Shown here: positions 10,523 through 30,194 of the stretch, one piece after another
Numbering within the stretch: the first letter of the stretch is position 1
How the letters are laid out: each line of letters opens with the position of its first letter
Assembly: GCF_046630445.1 (NCBI RefSeq)
Contig: NC_092335.1
Location: 314,388,501-314,452,500, forward strand
Origin: Rutidosis leptorrhynchoides
Taxonomy: Eukaryota > Streptophyta > Magnoliopsida > Asterales > Asteraceae
Length of the DNA: 64,000 bases
Direction of reading: 5' to 3'
Notes under the pieces: model-generated
Seen by the model: the letters and a program-made list of their open reading frames with translations, nothing else
The model's database searches: none
Told to the model about the DNA's origin: nothing
Made by a program: the position numbers and the translations under genes

Positions 10523-13434
10523 TGTAACGACCCTGTAATTTCCAATGTTATTTTATTAATAATTATTATTATTAATAAGTGTGATTAAACGAATGTATGT
10601 TATTACATTTACATGTTACCATGATTGCCCGTACTTGACTTTTAAGTGCCCGAAATGTCTCTGTGACACACGAAACTTCACGAATAATATTTTCAAGTAT
10701 TATTTGCATTCATGATTAAGTTTTATTAATCATTTTAATTAACTATGGTTATTAGTTAATTACTTGGGCCTTTAGTAGTGTTAGTGGACTTTTAATTGGT
10801 TTAACTTGTTACTACTTGAAACTTGGGCTTATTTAATGTTAGTGGACTTAAAGAGCCCACCCTACTTCTCTAATGGACTAGTTAGCCCATTTCTTCATGC
10901 AAGTATTACTTTCAAACTTAACTAAATGGATTAAACACTTAAGGAATCTAGTTACCATTTACTTACTCATCTTTCCCATGCAAATACATCTAATAACCAA
11001 CTTTTGTACCTTTAACATGCAATGGACTTGTGGACTAATCCCTCCCCCCTTGGAACCCCAAAAACCGTTGGCTAGGCATCATGGGGGAGTGGTTTTTGCT
11101 TTCAAACTTTGTTAACTTATTACTTGTATTCTCTCATTCACTTCCTCACTTTTACACACTCTTACTTGCCTTCATTTTTCTCTCATCTTTTCTCTCTAAG
11201 ATTGTAAGTAACTTGAATAAATCTTCTTCCTTTTCTTGACCAAAACCGAAACCAAACACCTCTTCATCATCAATCTTTGTTTGTTGTTTGTTTACTTGTT
11301 AGTTTGTTTCATGAAATTGTTAGTTAATCTTACTTAGTTCCAAGAATCTAACTTCCTAGTCTTGATTCTTCATAATATCTTGTATTCATCAAGAACACAA
11401 GAACTAAACTTACTAGTTTATGTTCTACATATATTGTTTCAAAAGATATAAGTTCATTGTTGTTGAAATCATACTTGTAAGTCATGGAAGTAAACTTAAA
11501 GTTTACTTTACTTAAAGATCAACTTTGGTTGAATCTTTAAAGTATGAGCAACCTTTGAACTAATTACTTGTTTAATTAACTTGTTTCTTTATTTTATACA
11601 CTTTAATTTCATGTAGTTAGTTTATATGGTCAAGTACTACAAGTTAGTCTTGATCTCATATCTCTTGAACAAATTAAGTTAACTTTGAAAGTTCAAGAAC
11701 ACACAAATAAGTTTTCCTTAAATATAACTTTGGATCTAGACTTTTGAGTCTTGGATCTTCAAGATCAAACTAAGAACTATGTTCTACTACTTATGATCTT
11801 GATTAGTTAGTTTACTTTCAAGTTTGTAACTTGTTATTAGCTTTAAAGTCCATATATGTGTTAGATCTAAGACCTTGATGCAACTTTGGTTCATAAAACT
11901 TCATACAACTCTTAAGTGAGTTGTGCTTCATGTCTTAGACTTGCACATGGGTTATGATGGTCAAGACTTGGTTGAGATGATGTAGATACATCAATGAGTT
12001 GTACACTTGAAGCTATATGCATCAAGGATGAGAACCATGATGAACATCAAGCACCAAGACCACCGGAACCCTTTTAAACTCACTGTTCTGTCCAAAACCT
12101 ACTGACCTGATGCTTCTGGAACAGACCAGTAGACCTGGGCTGTTCTAACCTTGATTTTTAGATAGAACTTTTCGAGTAGATAACTTTTCATATAGGACTC
12201 GTTTTAATCCGATTTACGGTTTAGGATTTATGGCCCTCCGATCGTTACTATGTCCTTTAACGTTGTGCAGAAATTTCTGACCTACTCGCACTTAGACCGT
12301 CGCCACGGTCAAACCAAGACGAGTTTTCTTCTGTAAATTTTATCACAATTAAGGGACTCATAGACGGAGCCATGGCCACTGGTCTCACCTTAATTCAGTA
12401 AGGCTAGAGGCCGTGGTGACTGACTGAAATCAGACTTTGTTTTAAGCTACTTTCATAAACGAAACCTACTTTACGCCTTTTGTTTAATGATAAATGATGA
12501 TGACCTTTATGACCTTAAATACATACTTTTAAACCTATTAAGACGATTTACTGACTTAGTACTGTTTGACTTAGGTTGAGGACTTCGGACCATTTACTTG
12601 CACACCTTTCCCGACTACTACTTTACCGCTACATATCATTGTAAGTTATAGCATTCCCTTTTTACTTTAACTTATTTTGGGAACTGAGAATACATGCGGA
12701 TTTTATGTTTTACATACTAGGCACGAGTACTTAAACTTTATATATGTGTGGGCTATATAACGGCAGAAACATTCCCTTTAGCTCGGTAGCGTTTAATCAT
12801 TGGTTTTTGAACCGTGAACGCGAATCTTAGATATGGATCCTTAGGGTTTGACATCCCCACTCGGGCTAGTAGCGCTAGCATTTAACGAGTGTTTAATACT
12901 TCATAGACATACGCACTTTCCAAGTGTACTTTCAGGGGGTATAAACGTTAAGTTAGTTACCAAGTGCCCACGATTAACATATACTTTATCATACTGTTTT
13001 GAAACGCTCTTTGTAGCACTGAAATCTCGTGGCCTACCTTACATACTGTTATACTTAAACTATAGCTCACCAACCTTTGTGTTGACATTTTTAAGCATGT
13101 ATTTCTCAGGTGCTTGAGGTTGCTTCCGCTGTCTTACTTGTTGTGCTGTAGACACCCGCTGCTTAGAGTTGTCCACGCATGAACTACTTTACTTTGCATT
13201 CAAACATTCGTACTTTTGAATTATGACTTGTAACGACCATTTGGGGTCACGTACACTTAATTATTGCTTCTACTTAGTGAAGCATGCTTTTGAAATGTAA
13301 AACATTTGATGTCGGTTATGACATCACCTTTTTATCATGAATGCAACTTCTTTAATTACAGCATATAGTACTTAACCTTGTAATGATCCTGTTGTTGATG
13401 ATTCGTACACGATGGTTTTGTACGAGGCATCACA
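10523..13434 (+). mobile_element. Element B, LTR2 (shared by B1 and B2)
   Basis: 2912 bp, starting TGTAACGACCC and ending GGCATCACA. By eye it differs from LTR3 (19590-22501) at about 36 positions, roughly 1.2 percent, with no length difference. It contains no credible gene. Short ORFs such as the one at 12848 recur only because the LTR recurs. Confidence 0.93.
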
Positions 13435-13436
13435 TT

Positions 13437-13448
13437 TGGTATCAGAGC
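13437..13448 (+). promoter_or_regulatory. Element B2 primer binding site (tRNA-iMet)
   Basis: TGGTATCAGAGC starts two bases after LTR2. The leader then runs to 13772, with no other feature apart from a pyrimidine-rich TTATTCAG just before the ORF0 start. Confidence 0.93.
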
Positions 13449-13772
13449 ATTGGTTGTAGGGAATTAGGTTGCATTAGTGAGTCTAAGACCGACCCGAGTA
13501 GGATTCAATAATAGGACTAATCTACAACTTGCCAGTTTACGTGTTTCTGCTGAACTTACTGCATGCTGCTGCTTACTGTTACTGCTATATGCCGTATGCT
13601 ACTACATGATTTCACTACTGCATGATGCTACTTGCTTTCGATTGCATGCTACTTTCATACGAATTGCTGTTATTGCCATGCTAGTTACTGTTATACATGA
13701 TTTAAACTGTTGGCCTATTATTTGCTTGCTTTATGACATACTGACATGGAAAATTTATTTTTCCTTATTCAG

Positions 13773-14663
13773 ATGTCGGATGTTCCACCTGCTGGCATTT
13801 CGGGCAGTACAGACTCAGACCCCGTCGCCCTACCTACTGCTACACCTGCTGCTGCTACTGCCGATACACCGGCCCCGACACCCACTAGTGATCCCGGCGC
13901 TTCTACTTCCGGAGCTGGTACTAGTGCACCTGCCCCAGTGTCTGCTCCCGGACCCTCGAGGTCACAGCCCCGCATTGGTGGTATTGAGATCCCCGCGGAG
14001 TTTGGGGAAGGTCCGTTTCGTAACCACATGCGCACGCCTTGCCGACGCACTCCCGACGGACGTTTAGTCGTGATTCCGCCAGGCAGACACAGACAGATGT
14101 TGGCCGCCTTCGGACGCTTCGGATTACCAGCTCAGCCACCAGTGTAACCACCACACGATTCGGATGACTCATCATCCGCCAATTCTTCATCATCAGATGA
14201 CTCCAGCGATGATGAGGATCCTACTGATAGACCTATTCAGGCACCCTTCACCCCGCCGAAGAAGCGGTACCGTCCCGACGGCACCGTCATTCCAGGGGTG
14301 AATGGAGGTCGTGCTTTTACTGACGCTTTTGGCCATCGTCGTAGGGTTACTGCTCGTAAACGAGTTGTGCCATACCCTGCCGACCCACAGATACGTAAGG
14401 TTCCCCGTTACGTATTGACTATTCCTGGAACCGTACCACCTAGATTTAGATACGCACCACTTACATCTAGGGACGTACCGTCTACATCCGGAGCCGGACC
14501 ATCTACATCAGCACCACTGGCACCACCCGCCCCACCTGCACCGCCTGCCCCACCAGCTCCCTCTAATGAGGAACTAATGAGGGAGATTGAGACTCTCCGA
14601 GCTCGAGTCACTGAGCTCGAGGAGCAGTTGGCTCGAGGAGCAGTTCACCCGCCTTCACCGTAG
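13773..14663 (+). pseudogene. Element B2 ORF0, 297 codons with one stop, unknown function
   Basis: ATG at 13773 opens a frame that runs to TAG at 14661-14663 and is broken only by TAA at 14145-14147. Downstream codons stay in the same frame, so this is one gene with a nonsense mutation and not two. It encodes a Pro/Ala/Thr/Ser-rich N-terminus, a basic patch (RFVTTC is another frame; here GRLVVIPPGRHRQM), an acidic Ser/Asp stretch just after the stop, a basic KKRYRPDG segment, a run of Ala-Pro-Pro repeats, and a C-terminal coiled coil (IETLRARVTELEEQLARG). It lies between the primer site and gag, where ordinary Ty3/gypsy elements have no gene. The ATG directly follows TTTTCCTTATTCAG, a good splice acceptor, so expression from a spliced RNA is possible. 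Function unknown. Confidence 0.7.
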
Positions 14664-14961
14664 GACCTTGTATTTAGATTTCATGATGTAATCTAGATAT
14701 AGTTTCATGTATTTCATATGTATTGTACGAACTTATTCAGATGTATGAAACTTATTATTATTAATGAATGGAACTTTGCGTTATTTAATTCTTGCACGAT
14801 GTTCTATTTACATTGCTGTACGATGATTCTGTGGTATTTGTACCTAGATGCATTATTTAATAACATGTGATGTTTTGATTCCATGTTGGTCACTATATAC
14901 TGTATTATTACTACTTGCATGCTGGATTTTGACTTGAGTCAAAATTTTTGTTTAGAATACC

Positions 14962-19554
<4,593 letters not shown>

Positions 19555-19589
19555 ATTTCGGGACGAAATTTTCTTTAACAGGTGGGTAA
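19555..19589 (+). promoter_or_regulatory. Polypurine region of B2
   Basis: TTTCGGGACGAAATTTTC then AACAGGTGGGTAA directly before LTR3, matching the region before LTR2 almost exactly. Confidence 0.75.
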
Positions 19590-22501
19590 TGTAACGACCC
19601 TGTAATTTCCAACGTTATTTTATTAATAATTATTATTATTAATACGTGTGATTAAACGAATGTATCTTATTACATTTACATGTTACCATGATTGCCCGTA
19701 CTTGACTTTTAAGTGCCCGAAACGTCTCTGTGATACACGAAACTTCACGAATAATATTTTCAAGTATTATTTGCATTCATGATTAAGTTTTATTAATCAT
19801 TTTAATTAACTATGGTTATTAGTTAATTACTTGGGCCTTTAGTAGTGTTAGTGGACTTTTAATTGGTTTAACTTGTTACTACTTGAAACTTGGGCTTATT
19901 TAATGTTAGTGGACTTAAAGAGCCCACCCTACTTCTCTAATGGACTAGTTAGCCCATTTCTTCATGCAAGTATTACTTTCAAACTTAACTAAATGGATTA
20001 AACACTTAAGGAATCTAGTTACCATTTACTTACTCATCCTTCCCATGCAAATACATCTAATAACCAACTTTTGTACCTTTAACATGCAATGGACTTGTAG
20101 ACTAATCCCTCCCCCCTTGGAACCCCAAAAACCGTCGGCTAGGCATCATGGGGGAGTGGTTTTTGCTTTCAAACTTTGTTAACTTATTACTTGTATTCTC
20201 TCATTCACTTCCTCACTTTTACACAATCTTACTTGCCTTCATTTTTCTCTCATCTTTTCTCTCTAAGATTGTAAGTAACTTGAATAAATCTTCTTCCTTT
20301 TCTTGACCAAAACCGAAACCAAACACCTCTTCATCATCAATCTTTGTTTGTTGTTTGTTTACTTGTTAGTTTGTTTCATGAAATTGTTAGTTAATCTTAC
20401 TTAGTTCCAAGAATCTAACTTCCTAGTCTTGATTCTTCATAATATCTTGTATTCATCAAGAACACAAGAACTAAACTTACTAGTTTATGTTCTACATATA
20501 TTGTTTCAAAAGATATAAGTTCATTGTTGTTGAAATCATACTTGTAAGTCATGGAAGTAAACTTAAAGTTTACTTTACTTAAAGATCAACTTTGGTTGAA
20601 TCTTTAAAGTATGAGCAACCCTTGAACTAATTACTTGTTTAATTAACTTGTTTCTTTATTTTATACACTTTAATTTCATGTAGTTAGTTTATATGGTCAA
20701 GTACTACAAGTTAGTCTTGATCTCATATCTCTTGAACAAATTAAGTTAACTTTGAAAGTTCAAGAACACACAAATAAGTTTTCCTTAAATATAACTTTGG
20801 ATCTAGACTTTTGAGTCTTGGATCTTCAAGATCAAACTAAGAACTATGTTCTACTACTTATGATCTTGATTAGTTAGTTTACTTTCAAGTTTGTAACTTG
20901 TTATTAGCTTTAAAGTCCATATATGTGTTAGATCTAAGACCTTGATGCAACTTTGGTTCATCAAACTTCATACAACTCTTAAGTGAGTTGTGCTTCATGT
21001 CTTAGACTTGCACATGGGATATGATGGTCAAGACTTGGTTGAGATGATGTAGATACATCAATGAGTTGTACACTTGAAGCTATATGCATCAAGGATGAGA
21101 ACCATGATGAACATCAAGCACCAAGACCACCGGAACCCTTTTAAACTCACTGTTCTGTCCAAAACCTACTGACCTGATGCTTCTGGAACAGACCAGTAGA
21201 CCTGGGCTGTTCTAACCTTGATTTTTAGATAGAACTTTTCGAGTAGATAACTTTTCATATAGGACTCGTCTTAATCCAAGTTACGGTTTAGGATTTATGG
21301 CCCTCCGATCGTTACTATGTCCTTTAACGTTGTGCAGAAATTTCTGACCTACTCGCACTTAGACCGTTGCCACGGTCAAACCAAGACGATTTTTCTTCTA
21401 TAAATTTTAACACACTTAAGGGACTCATAGACGGAGCCATGGCCACTGGTCTCACCTTAATTCAGTAAGGGTAGAGGCCGTGGTGACTGACTGAAATCAG
21501 ACTTTGTTTTAAGCTACTTTCATAAATGAAACCTACTTTACGCCTTTTGTTTAATGATGAATGATGATGACCTTTATGACCTTAAATATATACTTTTAAA
21601 CCTATTAAGACGATTTACTGACTTAGTACTATTTGACTTAGGTTGAGGACTTCGGACCATTTACTTGCACACCTTTCCCGACTACTACTTTACCGCTACA
21701 TATCATTGTGAGTTATAGCATTCCCTTTTTACTTTAACTTATTTTGGGAACTGAGAATACATGCGGATTTTATGTTTTACATACTAGGCACGAGTACTTA
21801 AACTTTATATATGTGTGGGTTATATAACGGCAGAAACATTCCCTTTAGCTCGGTAACGTTTAATCATTGGTTTTTGAACCGTGAACGCGAATCTTAGATA
21901 TGGATCCATAGGGTTTGACATCCCCACTCGGGCTAGTAGCGCTAGCATTTAACGAGTGTTTAATACTTCGTAGACATACGCACTTTCCAAGTGTACTTTC
22001 AGGGGGTATAAACGTTAAGTTAGTTACCAAGTGCCCACGGTTAACATATACTTTATCATACTGTTTTGAAACGCTCTTTGTAGCACTGAAATCTCGTGGC
22101 CTACCTTACATACTGTTATACTTAAACTATAGCTCACCAACCTTTGTGTTGACGTTTTTAAGCATGTATTTCTCAGGTGCTTGAGGTTGCTTCTGCTGTC
22201 TTACTTGTTGTGCTGTAGACACCCGCTGCTTAGAGTTGTCCACGCATGAACTACTTTACTTTGCATTCAAACATTCGTACTTTTGAATTATGACTTGTAA
22301 CGACCATTTGGGGTCACGTACACTTAATTATTGCTTCTACTTAGTGAAGCATGCTTTTGAAATGTAAAACATTTGATGTCGGTTATGACATCACCTTTTT
22401 ATCATGAATGCAACTTCTTTAATTACAGCATATAGTACTTAACCTTATAATGATCCTGTTGTTGATGATTCGTACACGATGGTTTTGTATGGGGCATCAC
22501 A
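19590..22501 (+). mobile_element. Element B, LTR3 (3' LTR)
   Basis: 2912 bp, TGTAACGACCC to GGCATCACA, followed by the right copy of the target duplication, ACAAC (22502-22506). Nothing coding is credible in it. Confidence 0.93.
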
Positions 22502-22506
22502 ACAAC
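22502..22506. repeat. Target-site duplication of element B, right copy (ACAAC)
   Basis: Matches 1559-1563. After it the integrase of element A resumes at 22507 in the frame left at 1563. Confidence 0.88.
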
Positions 22507-23169
22507 ATTTATCACTCTAGCATTAATGCTGCACCTTTTGAAGCATTGTATGGCCGTAAGTGCCGATCTCCTATTTGTTGGGCCGAAGTAGGCGAGAAGA
22601 AAATCACCGGACCCGAGGTAGTCCACGAAACCACAGAGAAGATTGCTCAGATACAAGCGAGACTTAAGACTGCCCGCGATCGCCAAAAGAGTTATGCCGA
22701 TCTTAAACGTAAAGACTTTGAATTCAACGTTGGTGATCGTGTAATGTTGAAGGTTGCACCTTGGAAAGGTGTGATCCGTTTTGGAAAACGTGGAAAGTTA
22801 AACCCACGATACATTGGTCCTTTTGAAATCTTGGAACGTGTTGGACCCATTGCTTACCGTTTGGATCTACCAGCACAATTAAGCTCAGTTCATCCTACCT
22901 TCCATGTGTCAAACTTGAAGAAGTGTCTTGCTGCACCTGAACTTATCATACCACTTGAAGAACTTACAATTGATGACAAACTCCACTTCGTGGAAGAGCC
23001 TGTTGAGATTATGGATCGTGAGATCAAAACTTTGAAACGCAACAAGATTCCGATCGTCCGAGTACGATGGAATGCCAAACGAGGACCTAAGTTTACTTGG
23101 GAATGAGAGGATCAAATGATGCGAAAGTATCCTCACCTTTTCCCGACTCCTCCATCTACCTTAGCTTAA
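22507..23169 (+). pseudogene. Element A: integrase C-terminus and chromodomain, second part
   Basis: Continues the pol of A from [15 protein letters not shown] through the GPF module ([18 protein letters not shown]), [10 protein letters not shown] and the chromodomain ([20 protein letters not shown]) to TAA at 23167-23169. An in-frame TGA at 23104-23106 replaces the CGA seen in B1 and B2 (WEREDQMM), again C-to-T. Coding sequence is somewhat diverged from B, consistent with A being a separate, older insertion of a sister family. Confidence 0.92.
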
Positions 23170-23204
23170 ATTTCGGGACGAAATTTTCTTTAACAGGTGG
23201 GTAA

Positions 23205-26131
23205 TGTAACGACCCTGGATTTTCCAACGTTTATTTATTAATAATTATTATTATTAATATGTGTGATTAAACGAATGTATGTAATTACATTTACATGTTA
23301 CCATGATTGCCCGTACTTGACTTTTAAGTGCCCGAAACATCTTTGTGACACACGAAACTGCACGAATAATATTTTTACATATTATTTATATTCATAATTA
23401 GTTTTACTAATCATCTTAATTAACTAAGGTTGTTGGTTAATTACTTGGGCTTTTGTTGGACTTTATTTGTTAATTATTGAACTTGGGCTTTGATTAGTGT
23501 AATGGACTCTTGAATATGGGCTTGTAAACCCACCCTACACCTTAATGGACTTAACTAGCCCAACATTACATGTAAGTAGTACTTACAAGAGTAACTAGTT
23601 AGTTAACTTGACTTGGAATCTAGTTTGTCAATAATCCCCATGAACTAACACCTAATATCCATCTTTTTAAGGCTTTACCATGCTTGACCTAGTGGACTCT
23701 TCCCTTCCCCATTTGGATGCCCAAACCGTCGGCAATGAGGAGAGAATGGGGAGAGTTTTTCATTTTTTTTACTACTTGTTCACTAGCATCTTTCATTTAC
23801 TTCTCATTCTCAAAACACACACTTCAAACTCACTTTCAAATTTCTCTCTTTTCTCTCTAAACTTTGTAAGTTACAAGACTTCTTTTCTTTCTCTTTTTCT
23901 TGCTAAAACCGAATTTTATACACACCATAATCATCATCATCATCTTTTGTTACTTGTTGTTTGATTACTTGTTTGTTATTATTACTTACTTACTTTGTTG
24001 TTGTTACTTACTTACTAGCTTCCAAGAATCAAACTTGTTAGTTTGATTCTTCATTTTATCTTGTTAAAACAAGAACAACAAGAACATATACTTTCTAGTT
24101 ATGTTCTACATTTGTTATTTTTAAAAGATTAATGTTCATGTATTGATAAACTCATGCTTGTAAGTCATGTTAGTAGACTTTAAAGTTTACTTTCTTAAAG
24201 ATCAAACTTTGGTTTGAATCTTTAAAGTATGAACAACAATGAACTAATTACTTGTTTAAATTAGTTTGTTACTTCATTTACTTGCACTTTAATTTCATGT
24301 TGTTGGTTGTATTTGGTCAAATGTTACTAGTTAACTTTGATCTCATTAATCTTGAACTTAAAGTTAACTTTAAGAATTCAAGAACATGTAAATGAAACTT
24401 TTAATTATAACTTGGTACACTTATGGTAGATCTAGACTTTTGAGTCTTGGATCTTCAAGATCAAACTATGAACTATGTTCTACAACTTAAGATCTTGATT
24501 TCATAAGTTTTATTCAAGTTTGTAACTTGTTTTTACTTATAAAGTTCATGTAAGTGTCAAACCTAAGACTTTGATGTAACTTTGGTTCATCAAACTACAT
24601 GCAACTCTTAAGTGAGTTGTGCTTCATGTCTTAGACTTGCACTAGGGTTATGATGGTCAAGACTTGGTTAAGATGATGTAGATATATCAATGAGTTGTAC
24701 ACTTGAAGCTATATGCATCAAGGATGAGAACCATGATGAACATCAAGCACCAAGACCACCGGAACTCACTTAAACTTACTGTTTCTGTCCAAACCCTAAT
24801 GACCTGCTGTTTCTGTAACAGACCAGTATACCTGGGCTACTGAGACCATCATTTTTAGATAGAACCTTTCGAGTAGATAACTTTTCATATAGGACTCGTC
24901 TTAATCCGAGTTACGGTTTAGGATTTATGGCCCTCCGATCGTCACTATGTCCTTTAACGTTGTGCAGAAATTTCTGACCTACTCGCACTTAGACCGTCGC
25001 CACGGTCAAAATAAGACGATTTTGCTTCTGTAAATTTTACCACAACTAAAGGACTCATAGACGGAGCCATGGCCACTGGTCTCACCTTAATTCAGTAAGG
25101 GTAGAGGCTGTGGTGACTGATCGAAGTTAGCTTTTGTTCTAAACTACTTTCATAAACGAAACTTACTTTACACCTTTTGTTAAATGATGAATGATGATGA
25201 CCCTTAAGACCTTATTTACATACTTTTAAACCTATTAAGACGATTTACTGACTTAGTACTATTTACATTAGGTTGAGGACCTTCGGACCGATTACTTGCA
25301 CACCTTTTCCGAACCGACTTTACGACTACATTATCATTGTGAGTTATAGCATTCCCTTTTTACTTAAACTATTTTGGGAACTGAGAATACATACGCATTT
25401 TACGTTTTTACATACTAGGCACGAGTACTTAAACTTATATATGTGTGGGTTATACAACGGCATAAACATTCCCTTTAGCTCGGTAACGTTTAATCATTGG
25501 TTTTTGAACCATGAACGCGAATCTTAGATATGGATCCATAGGGTTTGACATCCCCACTCGGGCTAGTAGCGCTAGCATTTAACGGGTGTTTAATACTTCG
25601 TAGACATACGCACTTGCCAAGTGTACATTCAGGGGGTATAAACGTTAAGTTAGTTACCAAGTGCCCACGGTTAACATATACTTTATCATACTATTTTGAA
25701 ACGCTCTTTGTAGCACTGAAATCTCGTGGCCTATCTTACTTACTATTATACTTAAACTATAGCTCACCAAACTTTGTGTTGACGTTTTTAAGCATGTTTT
25801 TCTCAGGTGCTTGAGGTTAGCTTCCGCTGTGTACTAGTCGTGCTGTAGACACCCGTTGCTTAGAGTTGTCGTCGCATGAACTACTTTACCTTGCATTCAA
25901 ACTTTAGTACTTTTGAACTATGACTTGTAACGACCATTGTGGTCACATACACTTATTATTTGCTTCTACTTAGTGAAGCATTCTTTTGGATTGTAAAACA
26001 ATTGGCGTTAGTTATGACGTCACCTTTTATTAATGAATGCAAACTCTTTTTGAAAACGCATATAGTACTTAACCTTGTAATGATCCTGTTATTGATGATT
26101 CGTACACGATGGTTTTGTACGGGGCATCACA
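23205..26131 (+). mobile_element. Element A 3' LTR
   Basis: 2927 bp, TGTAACGACCCTGG to GGGGCATCACA, preceded by TTTCGGGACGAAATTTTC and AACAGGTGGGTAA (23170-23204). It is clearly related to the B LTRs but has many substitutions and indels. The partner 5' LTR is outside the window. The next five bases, CCAGC, should be its target duplication. Confidence 0.9.
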
Positions 26132-26904
26132 CCAGCCTTCGTGTTGTTTGATCTATTGGTTGTTTTATACATCGATGGTGGGGTCGTAAGGACCATGATG
26201 TTTGATCTATTGGTCGTTTTATACACCAATGGTGGGGTCGTAAGGACCATGTCGTGTGATCTATTGGTTGTTTGATACACCAATGGTGGGGTCGTAAGGA
26301 CCATGTTGTGGGAACTATCGGTTGTTTTATACGTCGATGGTAGGGTCGTGAGGACCATGTTGTGTGTTGAGTGATGCGATAGCCGTGTTTCGCTCACATG
26401 TTGTTACGGGTGTGACGATAGTCGATTTTGTACACCTTGGGATCAGCGTTTCCATAGTCATTTTGGGCGCTATCGGTTTTAGCCCTTTTTTTACAATGTT
26501 ACGGTAGTTGCGCATTGGTCGTATTGCGCACTACAAGGGATGTTTAGTGGTAAGTGTTATCCGTAAGGGTTCGTTTGGTTCGGTCTTCATCGTTTCGGGT
26601 TGTTGACCTTAGGTTGAGACTTGGTTGCTTTTAGCGTTGTACTCGGTAAGGGTACACTAAGGGATTGATATCTCGGTACGAGATTGGTTGATTTTTCCCG
26701 ATGTTAGGGAATGAGCATGATTTTAGTGCTCGGATTGTGGATTTGATAAATCGTGGGTGACGATTTAGTTGCAAAAGGCGATTCATTGGGAAGAATTGTC
26801 TAGGAAAGTTCGGATTGGGATATGATTGAGGACCGTTGAGTGGGTCCGGATTGGTTAAGTGGTGAAGATCACGAGGACGTGATCGATTTTAAGTGGGGGA
26901 GAGT
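26132..26904 (+). mobile_element. Element F: 3' end of internal region, non-coding
   Basis: Lies between the end of A's LTR and the start of the F LTR, and ends with a clear polypurine tract (AAGTGGGGGAGAG, 26891-26903). It holds four 54-bp tandem repeats (26147-26362), then about 540 bp with no coding signal. F is a plus-strand element into which A inserted. Its 5' part lies left of the window. Confidence 0.7.
26147..26362. repeat. Four tandem copies of a 54-bp unit
   Basis: Units start at 26147, 26201, 26255 and 26309. The core shared by the first three is GGTGGGGTCGTAAGGACCAT, and the unit opens with TTTGATCTATTGGT. The fourth is the most diverged. Confidence 0.9.
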
Positions 26905-29259
<2,355 letters not shown>

Positions 29260-29334
29260 AGCATATAGTATTATACTGTGTAATGGACCTGTTGTTGATG
29301 ATCCGTACACGTTGATTTGGTACGGGGCCTCACA
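29260..29334 (+). mobile_element. LTR remnant G1 (last 75 bp of an A/B-related LTR)
   Basis: Starts AGCATATAGTATTATAC immediately after the F LTR and ends GGGGCCTCACA. This matches the terminal 75 bp of the A/B LTR family with several changes. F therefore inserted into an older related LTR. Confidence 0.7.
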
Positions 29335-29977
29335 CAACGGGTGTTTAATACTTCGTAAACATACGCACTCGCCAAGTGTACTTTTAGGGGGTGATATATT
29401 ACTTGTTAAGTTAGTTACCGGATGCCCACAGATAAGAATATACTTTATCATACTGTTTTGAAATGCTGATTTGAAGCACAGAAATCTCGTGGTCTACATT
29501 ACATTACTGATTACAAACAAACTATAGCTCACCAACATTCGTGTTGACTTTTTAAGCATGTATTTCTCAGGTGCTTAGACGTTGTTGCTTCTGCTGTTAG
29601 ACTTGCTGTTATAGTCTTGGTGTTATAGACTTGCTGTTACAGACTCGCTGTGTTAGACTTCCGTTGCATTGTTTAGAGATGTCTCAATCATGGAACTTTT
29701 ACATTGCATTCACAACTTATCATATTTTCGAACTATGGTTTTGTAATGACCTTTGTGTCACGTACTTATGTTAATGCTTTCTTTTCGTAGAAGCACGTTA
29801 TCCTTGTAAAACATTTGACGTTGGTAAAGACGTCATCTTTTATAAAACATTTGACGTTGGTAAAAACGTTACCTTTTCATGAATGCAAAACTTGTTTAAA
29901 ACAGCATATAGTATTATACCGTGTAATGGACCTGTTGTTGATGATCCGTACATGATGGTTTTATACGGGGCGTCACA
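29335..29977 (+). mobile_element. LTR remnant G2 (3' part of an A/B-related LTR)
   Basis: Begins inside the LTR at CAACGGGTGTTTAATAC and runs to GGGGCGTCACA. It contains local duplications: a 34-bp AACATTTGACGTTGGTAAA unit twice at about 29807-29874, and variants of GTTATAGACTTGCTG at about 29605-29660. How it relates to the 75-bp scrap before it is unclear. Bases 29978-30194 after it show nothing recognisable. Confidence 0.7.
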
Positions 29978-30194
29978 TATATAAAGTGCATGCAAACCCT
30001 AGAAATCCTAAACTCACAAACGGGTCGAGCTATACTAAACGGGCCTAACGTAATCTTTATTCTAACAAGCCCTAGTTCTATTAGCAAGTGTCTCATCCCG
30101 AAGAGTGACGAGCTCCCTAAACCTCAGCTACTTAACTGCGACTCTGGTTTGAACTTCATCGCTAAGCTACCTCTTTAATGGTGAAGAATATAGT

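Noticed and set aside
12848..13117. 89-codon ORF repeated at 12848, 21915 and 25545
   Set aside because: Inside A and B LTRs near the 3' end, overlapping conserved non-coding LTR sequence. Not a gene.
10523..13434. B1 and B2 as two separate insertions side by side
   Set aside because: Separate insertions would each need two LTRs and their own duplications. Only three LTRs and one ACAAC pair are present.
13477..14067. 196-codon ORF starting in the B2 leader
   Set aside because: It overlaps ORF0 in another frame. Its Leu-rich translation comes from the leader, and it lacks the acidic, coiled-coil and continuity evidence of the ORF0 frame.
14298..14663. Separate 121-codon gene after B2 ORF0
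   Set aside because: Same frame as the ORF at 13773. The gap between them is a single TAA, so they are one broken gene.
26147..26362. CRISPR-like array
   Set aside because: Directly abutting 54-bp tandem units with no spacers, in a plant nuclear context.
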